NCBI RefSeq assembly: GCF_023228165.1
Contig: NZ_JALOBS010000051.1
Span: 1 to 21,274 of the forward strand
DNA length: 21,274 nucleotides
DNA from: Methylomonas sp.
GTDB taxonomy: Bacteria; Pseudomonadota; Gammaproteobacteria; Methylococcales; Methylomonadaceae
Reading direction: 5' to 3'
Shown here: positions 15,823 through 21,274 of the stretch, piece by piece
How the letters are laid out: every line of letters starts with the position of its first letter
Position numbering within the stretch: the first letter of the stretch is position 1
The notes under the pieces: model-generated
Seen by the model: the letters and a program-made list of their open reading frames with translations, nothing else
The model's database searches: none
Told to the model about the DNA's origin: nothing
Program-made: the position numbers and the translations under genes

Positions 15823-17369
15823 GATAATAAACTCTCTAGTTGTTCAATTTCGTTCATGACCTCACTTTCTAATATCTTCATACGACCTAAGATAATTTTT
15901 GGAGATTCTAAATTCTCGATTTTATATACGGTATCTTTATAGCTATTAATAGACAAATCAAATTTAGCACCGGCAATATCTTTTGCAGATACAAAAAATG
16001 CCTTGGTTCCTTTATCGGTATCGATAGCTGGGTTTCGCGTGCTCCATCGATTCAAAACGTCAGGTAAATCACCTGCGAAATCTGATTCATATAGCTGGGC
16101 ACGCTTGTCATCAAGTGAGAATCCATCATCTTGTAAATCATAAAAAAACACATCGTCGGTACGCCCCCCTTTAGTGAAAACTAAAATAGCGGTGGACACA
16201 CCAGCATAAGGTTTGAATACTCCAGATGGCAGAGATATAACACCTTCAAGCTGATTTTCCTCGACCAAATATTGGCGCAAGGCTTGATGCGCCTTACTTG
16301 ATCCAAATAACACCCCATCCGGCACAACAACAGCACAACGTCCACCGTTACGAAGCATGCGCAAAATCAACGCAATAAATAGCAGTTCGGTTTTTTTAGT
16401 TTTGACCTTGCGTAATAAGGTGGGATGCACATCTTCTTCATCCAAACTGCCTTTGAACGGCGGATTGGCTAGGATGACATCAAAGCCATTAGTGGCCTTA
16501 GCTGGAAATTTATCGGTGAAATTGCTGCTAAGAGTATCCTGGTAATGAATATCAGGGGAGTCTACGCCGTGCAAGAGCAGGTTCATTGCGGCAATACGCA
16601 GCATGGTGGCATCGAAATCAAAGCCATGAAACATGCCAGTGCGAATAAATTGCCAATGGCTTTCCAGCAAATCTCCTGTATAGGTTTTTTCGATTTTGCC
16701 ATTGACCGGATGCTCGATTACACCCTCAGGCGAGGTATGTTTACGCAACAGATATTCCATCGCTCCCACCAAGAAACCACCCGTACCGCATGCGGGATCG
16801 GCAATCGTTTCCGTTGGTTTTGGATCGAGCAGTTCGGCCATTAGCCGGATGATATGGCGTGGCGTGCGGAATTGGCCATTGATGCCGGCAGTGGTGAGCT
16901 TTGATAGCAAATACTCGTACAGGTCGCCCTTGGTATCGCCTTCGGTCAACGGTAATTCATCAATCATATTGATTGCCGATACCAGCAAAGTCGGCTTTTG
17001 AATCATCAATTGCGCGTCTTTGAAATACTCTCTAAAAGTCGTTGGTTGCGCACCGTCGGCGGTATCCAGCTCGGCAATGGACTTGAAGTGCGGAAAGACT
17101 TGATCGCGCAACAGAGGCAGCATTTGTTCTGCACCAATCTGTTTGAAATTGGACCAACGCAATTCCTGTTGCTCGTCATTAAAAATACGATGAAAGGGTT
17201 TGCCGGTTCGGCTAGCTTTTTTTTCGTTACGCGTTTCAACGATGTCCAGCAAACGGGTGAACATCAAAAAGGTGATTTGTTCAATCACCGTCAATGGGTT
17301 GGTGATCCCGCCGGTGTGAAATTCCAACCAAAGTTTGTCGATGCGGCTTTTTAATTCGCCAGTAATCAT
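15819..17369 (-). CDS. hsdM: Type I DNA methyltransferase HsdM
   Basis: 516 aa. The N-terminal HsdM helical domain (LWLEFHTGGITNPLTVIEQITFLMFTRLLD) is followed by the N6-adenine methylase domain with S-adenosylmethionine site DPACGTGG (191-198) and catalytic NPPF (302-305). It methylates adenine in the HsdS-defined site to protect host DNA, and forms the M2S core used by HsdR. Both motifs are intact, so it should be active. ATG shares one A with the HsdR stop (TAATG), and its stop overlaps the hsdS start, so it sits in a tightly coupled hsdRMS order. Confidence 0.96.
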   Translation of the reverse strand: MITGELKSRIDKLWLEFHTGGITNPLTVIEQITFLMFTRLLDIVETRNEKKASRTGKPFHRIFNDEQQELRWSNFKQIGAEQMLPLLRDQVFPHFKSIAELDTADGAQPTTFREYFKDAQLMIQKPTLLVSAINMIDELPLTEGDTKGDLYEYLLSKLTTAGINGQFRTPRHIIRLMAELLDPKPTETIADPACGTGGFLVGAMEYLLRKHTSPEGVIEHPVNGKIEKTYTGDLLESHWQFIRTGMFHGFDFDATMLRIAAMNLLLHGVDSPDIHYQDTLSSNFTDKFPAKATNGFDVILANPPFKGSLDEEDVHPTLLRKVKTKKTELLFIALILRMLRNGGRCAVVVPDGVLFGSSKAHQALRQYLVEENQLEGVISLPSGVFKPYAGVSTAILVFTKGGRTDDVFFYDLQDDGFSLDDKRAQLYESDFAGDLPDVLNRWSTRNPAIDTDKGTKAFFVSAKDIAGAKFDLSINSYKDTVYKIENLESPKIILGRMKILESEVMNEIEQLESLLS

Positions 17370-20300
17370 TATTGTGCTCTCTCCTGGGTGAGGCTAGGTT
17401 TGAATGTATTGATGATGGTAATCAGCTCTTCGCTGTCGGCTTCGTTATTGAATACGCCGTCTATGCCGTCGGCATCTACCAAGGTAAAAGGGTCTTCATA
17501 AAGTCGCTCGATTTCAATAGCGCCGTATTTGGCAATATGGTTTTGCAACAGGCTTAAAAACTGGGTTTGTTTTGCAGTTAAACGCGGGTGTTTCTGGACG
17601 AACCATTCAAAGCGTTCTCTAACGGCGTCTGGCTCCATACCGACAATCGACCGAATGATGTGATCCATTGGCAATGCTTCGCCATAAAAGCCTTTCAGCA
17701 CATCCAGACGAACATCCGGATGTTGGATGAGCACCAGAGACGTTAAATTTTCCAACTCAATGCTCGAGACCGATTCGCCACGGCGGATTTTCTTTAGTGT
17801 CGGGTCGGTGCCAAACAACTCGCGAAGTGCCTGTTCGACTTGTTGCTGATAGACTTTCATATCCACTGAGCGGATAGTCGAAGAACGTTGTCCGCTTTCT
17901 ATTTGAGCGGTATCTTCGGTAATGTCGATTATTTTGGTGGTACTGGTGCCGCCACCACCACCCGATGCTTGGTGATGAATAATGTCACGCAGTTGCCTTC
18001 GAATGTCTTCAAGTGCTGGAACAGTGACTTGATTCCAAAATTCTGTTGCTCGCACTTGTTTGATGAGTTCGGCTTTCTCGCGGACTTGATTTAAGTGCAT
18101 CTGTAGGCCATTCACTCGATCCATGAGGGTGATTTTCAGATCATCGAAGCGGCTGGAATTACGTAACAGTTCTATCTGCATCCGAGCGATCAGTAGATCC
18201 AGTTCGTAGGCATCGGTTGCCCCACGCACGCTTACCCATTGCATCAAAGGGGCAATTTCAGTTTTAAGACCTGCAACCGTAGCCGGTGCCCATTGGTGAA
18301 GTGTTTCCGGTTGGGAAAGATTATGCTTAGTCCGCCATTTTTCCCGTACAGCGATGCTTTCATCTGGCAGTTGATTGATATCTTTGGCAATCAAGGCTTC
18401 GGCGATTTCAAAAAATGCTGGTTCTGCAGCTTGCAATGCCACGTCGGCTAAAGCGATTCGCGTTTCAAAGAGCTGTTGCAATAAGGGTTTACTGACCGCA
18501 GGTTCAACTGGTTTGTAGTGGAACTCAAAGTAGTCAAAGTTGCCCCAGTGATCGAAAATCCTGAATCCGGTTTTATCCTTACCCAAGCCAAAGAGATTGG
18601 GGCATAACCGAGTCCCGCGCCCAATCATCTGCCAAAATTTCACTTTGGAGAAAACAGGTTTGGCAAAGACCAGATTTACCACTTCTGGAACATCGATACC
18701 GGTGTCTAACATGTCTACTGATATGGCAATGGTTAGCTCGTTATCGATTTGTTTGAAGTCATCGATGAGTTGTTCCGCGCGAGGATCGTAGTTATCGATG
18801 ACCTGACAAACTTTGCCCCCGTATTGTGGATACATTTCGTCAAATACGTTTCTCAACAACAGTGCGTGTTCATGATTGCGAGCAAAAATAATGGTTTTGC
18901 CGACTTGCTGACCGCTGGCATCGCGAATGCCATTTTCCATAAGGTTGCGGATGATATGGCGATTGGTGTCTTTGTTGTAGACGTTTTTGTCGATGTCTCT
19001 GACTTCAAAATTCAGCGTTTGCGCGTCTTCTCCCAAGTCCTCTAGCTCTTGACGTTGCTCTTCAGTAAGTTGTTGATATTTGATGCCGCGACGCAGAAAA
19101 TCAGTGGTGTAGGTCTGCACTTCAAAAGGTACCAAATAATGTTCTTCGACAGCTCGCTCGAATGAATAGTAAGCTGTTGGAGCTTGGTTTTCACATTCGA
19201 ATAATTGAAACGTATTGCGGGTGACAAATTCGACAGGAGTTGCGGTAAGTCCAACTTGTAAACAATCAAAATAGCGAAAAATATCGCCATAAACGTTGTA
19301 AATCGAGCGGTGAGATTCATCTGCTATAACCAAATCGAAAAAGCCTACGTCAAACGTTTGAAAGACTTTTGCCATGGCTGGATAGGTGGCGAGATAAATT
19401 CGCTTCTGTCTATCTTTGGCGGTGCTGGCTCCTACGGTAACTAAAGGTTCATTCAAATAATCGTTGAACGCGTCCTTGGCCTGTTTGCGAAGTTCGCGGC
19501 GGTCGCAGAGAAACAGTACGCGTTTTACCCAGCCTGCACGAATTAAGAGCTCGGTGAGAGCAATGGCTACTCGGGTTTTTCCTGTACCGGTTGCTTGAAC
19601 GATTAATCCTTTGCGATATTGGTTGGTGAAGCGTTCGGTAACACGCTTGATGGTTTCAATCTGGTAAAGGCGGCCAGCAATCTCAGCTTTTGGTGATAGG
19701 CTATTCAATGCTTGCTTGGCACGACGTTGATAGACCAAATATTGCAAACTGTCCTTTGAGTAAAAACCAAAAATTTTGCGCGGAGGATAGCCCAGCTGAT
19801 CGTCCCAAATCCAAATATCAAACCCGTTGGTGTAAAAAATTACTGGTCGTTGGCCATGATCTTTCTCCAAACCATCGGCGTATATTCGTGCTTGGGTGCG
19901 GCCTTTCTCGGCATTTTCAGACGCCTTTTTTGCCTCGATGATTGCTAGTGGTTTGCCGTTGTCATCCCATAATACGTAATCGATTCGGCCTTTTTCTGAG
20001 TTTGTAGGTTGATGGTTGACTTCAATTTCTTGGCCAACTTGCTCTGTATTGGTACCGTTGTTCCCAACATGCCAGCCAGCATCTGCAATTTGCCGATCAA
20101 TCAGTCTTTTCCTGGTAGTGGCTTCATCAAATTTGAATACGTCGGCAACTTGCTGACCTTTGGCGGTTGATTCTGCTATGTCTGCTAGCTTTTGTTCCGC
20201 GTTTTGCGCCTGCATTCTGGATTGTTCCAGTTCAGCGAATAACGCTTGCAACTGTGCTTCTTGAGCTGCCAATTTTTCCAGAATAGCTTTCTTTTGCTCC

Positions 20301-20752
20301 TTGAGTTTTGCTTTGCTGTCTGAGTCTTGATTTTCGGCTTTTGGCTCCTGATATTGCCCACATAGCGAGGCTTCGCCTCCGGCAAAAGCGACAAAAAACC
20401 AGCGAGCCAGATCGTATGCTTCTTTAATTAACCAAAGAGCTGTTTGCTTGGAAACCGTATCTCCATGAGCTGCTTTATTGCCTGCATCCCTTATAGCGTG
20501 GAATTTTAAATAAATTGGCCTGGGTGCTAAATCACGAAAAACATCGTTGTTTAGCAGGTCATTTAGAGTAGGTTGAATAGGTTTGGGTAAACCATGCATT
20601 TGATAGAGCGCACCAACCATCCTTTCCACGAACAAACGCAGCTTGACCAAAGCACTTTGCGGATCGCTATGTGCGTAAGTTTCGCTAAAGCCGCCAAGAG
20701 CGGCTAAGTCTGGCCAACTCTTTTGCAGGAATTCGAAGTTAATGGATTTCAT
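17369..20752 (-). CDS. hsdR: Type I restriction endonuclease HsdR, EcoEI-like
   Basis: 1127 aa. In order: DUF4145 helical domain (about 25-115), a Gln/Lys-rich coiled coil (about 145-195), an HsdR_N nuclease with D258 (GRIDYV) and E273-x-K275 (IIEAKKA), a superfamily 2 motor with Walker A QATGTGKT (386-393) and DESH (478-481), the C-lobe with VDMLDTGIDVPEVVNLVF and QMIGRGTRL, and an EcoEI_R_C-like tail (about 900-1110). The protein translocates DNA and cleaves unmodified DNA far from the site. All catalytic motifs are present. DUF4145 fused to HsdR is common in the EcoEI/type IB-like branch. It is the first gene of the minus-strand train; a Gly-rich GGGGG run near 950 marks a linker. Confidence 0.96.
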   Translation of the reverse strand: MKSINFEFLQKSWPDLAALGGFSETYAHSDPQSALVKLRLFVERMVGALYQMHGLPKPIQPTLNDLLNNDVFRDLAPRPIYLKFHAIRDAGNKAAHGDTVSKQTALWLIKEAYDLARWFFVAFAGGEASLCGQYQEPKAENQDSDSKAKLKEQKKAILEKLAAQEAQLQALFAELEQSRMQAQNAEQKLADIAESTAKGQQVADVFKFDEATTRKRLIDRQIADAGWHVGNNGTNTEQVGQEIEVNHQPTNSEKGRIDYVLWDDNGKPLAIIEAKKASENAEKGRTQARIYADGLEKDHGQRPVIFYTNGFDIWIWDDQLGYPPRKIFGFYSKDSLQYLVYQRRAKQALNSLSPKAEIAGRLYQIETIKRVTERFTNQYRKGLIVQATGTGKTRVAIALTELLIRAGWVKRVLFLCDRRELRKQAKDAFNDYLNEPLVTVGASTAKDRQKRIYLATYPAMAKVFQTFDVGFFDLVIADESHRSIYNVYGDIFRYFDCLQVGLTATPVEFVTRNTFQLFECENQAPTAYYSFERAVEEHYLVPFEVQTYTTDFLRRGIKYQQLTEEQRQELEDLGEDAQTLNFEVRDIDKNVYNKDTNRHIIRNLMENGIRDASGQQVGKTIIFARNHEHALLLRNVFDEMYPQYGGKVCQVIDNYDPRAEQLIDDFKQIDNELTIAISVDMLDTGIDVPEVVNLVFAKPVFSKVKFWQMIGRGTRLCPNLFGLGKDKTGFRIFDHWGNFDYFEFHYKPVEPAVSKPLLQQLFETRIALADVALQAAEPAFFEIAEALIAKDINQLPDESIAVREKWRTKHNLSQPETLHQWAPATVAGLKTEIAPLMQWVSVRGATDAYELDLLIARMQIELLRNSSRFDDLKITLMDRVNGLQMHLNQVREKAELIKQVRATEFWNQVTVPALEDIRRQLRDIIHHQASGGGGGTSTTKIIDITEDTAQIESGQRSSTIRSVDMKVYQQQVEQALRELFGTDPTLKKIRRGESVSSIELENLTSLVLIQHPDVRLDVLKGFYGEALPMDHIIRSIVGMEPDAVRERFEWFVQKHPRLTAKQTQFLSLLQNHIAKYGAIEIERLYEDPFTLVDADGIDGVFNNEADSEELITIINTFKPSLTQERAQ

Positions 20753-20823
20753 GTTGGATTTTTGTTTCCTAAAAATAAGGGCATTCCTTGCTCACGCTTT
20801 ATTTTACGCCTGCTTTCAGGGTA

Positions 20824-20852
20824 TCTATACACTTAGCAACGTCATTTCGTAA
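20824..20852 (-). promoter_or_regulatory. Weak candidate sigma-70 promoter for hsdR
   Basis: On the minus strand TTACGA (complement of 20847-20852) and TATAGA (complement of 20824-20829) are 17 bp apart, about 72 bp before the hsdR start. They match consensus at three and four of six positions, so this is only a candidate. Confidence 0.2.
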
Positions 20853-21002
20853 GCTAGGCAAAGCTGCTCATCCTCATCTGGTGGTGTTCCTCACTGAAAA
20901 GCTATTCATTAAATGCAATAACGATGCCAAAAATATAAGATCATCTCGGGAGTGGATTCTAAAGGATTGTTAGAGTTTCTGAATAGTCAGAAAAACAATA
21001 GA

Positions 21003-21040
21003 TATAAAATATTTTTTATCTAAAAGTAAATATTTTTATA
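21003..21040. promoter_or_regulatory. Imperfect AT-rich inverted repeat, possible bEBP activator site
   Basis: TATAAA(A)TATTT at the left end is mirrored by AAATATTTTTATA at the right end with one length difference. It lies about 62-99 bp upstream of the -24 element, within the usual distance for a sigma-54 activator binding site. AT richness makes chance occurrence more likely. Confidence 0.35.
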
Positions 21041-21101
21041 CTAACCAATATGCAAGCAGCCAAAAATTATCCATCTCACTGTTTTTTAAGTAAAAATAAC
21101 A

Positions 21102-21117
21102 TGGCACGAGAGGTGCA
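21102..21117 (+). promoter_or_regulatory. Sigma-54 (-24/-12) promoter
   Basis: TGGCACGAGAGGTGCA matches the -24/-12 consensus TGGCAC-N5-TTGCA with one substitution (G for T before TGC). The GG of the -24 box and the GC of the -12 box are exactly 12 bp apart, the required phasing. It points to the right edge, with the start site expected near 21128. The island encodes a bEBP, so both parts of a sigma-54 circuit are in the same window. Confidence 0.78.
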
Positions 21118-21274
21118 TGTAAGAATGCATTATCGACTAGTAAATAACTGAAGTTTCCCAGTTTTTTCGGGCGCCAAATATTAGAGAATGCTAAATTACC
21201 GAAAATATTAGAATTATCTAATTAAGAACGGAAATTGCCTAACTATTCCTTGAAAAACAATGAGTTAATAGAGG

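Larger units (their letters stand above)
20753..21274. other. AT-rich non-coding region between hsdR and the next gene
   Basis: No supported gene; the 61-codon frame at 20788-20973 has no family features. It must carry the hsdR promoter and, on the other strand, a sigma-54 promoter at 21102 that drives a gene starting beyond the window. Bases 20980-21274 are strongly AT-rich, with an inverted repeat at 21003-21040 and two AAATATTAGA copies at 21176 and 21203. The last five bases AGAGG (21270-21274) look like a Shine-Dalgarno site. Confidence 0.7.

Noticed and set aside
20788..20973. 61-codon open frame upstream of hsdR
   Set aside because: No Shine-Dalgarno site, no recognisable features, lies over the expected hsdR promoter.
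20753..21274. Right attachment site of the island
   Set aside because: No copy of the tRNA-Leu 3' sequence was found here or elsewhere in the window.

Overview
The window looks like a gammaproteobacterial chromosome. The 5S rRNA fragment and the tRNA-Leu are of bacterial type with an encoded CCA, and the island genes are typical proteobacterial families. A methanotroph-like (Methylococcales) host is only an impression and was not tested. The left 285 bp are core genome: the 3' part of a 5S rRNA, its terminator and tRNA-Leu(UAA). Everything to the right reads as an integrative island inserted at the tRNA 3' end. No second copy of the tRNA 3' end was found, so the island probably continues past the right edge.

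Layout. (1) 0.3-4.7 kb is the mobility module: a P4-type tyrosine integrase on the plus strand, then on the minus strand an AlpA-like regulator, an unknown 134-aa-class protein, a DUF927 ATPase and a small Cys-containing protein. (2) 4.68-5.38 kb is a non-coding junction crowded with at least eight dissimilar inverted repeats, including a perfect 34-bp palindrome. (3) 5.38-6.90 kb encodes a sigma-54 activator (bEBP) with a CARF/RtcR-like sensor. (4) 6.99-20.75 kb is a tightly packed minus-strand gene train: hsdR, hsdM, hsdS, a DUF3696-type AAA ATPase, a PLD-like protein, a dynamin-like GTPase and a SNF2/RapA-like helicase. The train has TAATG or ATGA overlaps or gaps of at most about 50 bp. 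The helicase gene carries one frameshift. (5) 20.75-21.27 kb is AT-rich and non-coding. It holds a near-consensus -24/-12 sigma-54 promoter pointing out of the window, an inverted repeat at the right distance to be an activator site, and a Shine-Dalgarno-like AGAGG at the last bases.

How it may work (inference). The hsdRMS genes make an EcoEI-like type I restriction system. The four genes fused to its 3' end (ATPase, PLD-like, dynamin, helicase) do not match a defence system I can name and may be an additional anti-invader module made from the same transcript. The bEBP could sense a nucleotide or RNA ligand through its CARF-like domain and fire the sigma-54 promoter at the right edge, switching on a gene that starts just outside the window. 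Regulator and promoter bracket the gene train, which argues that they came in as one unit.
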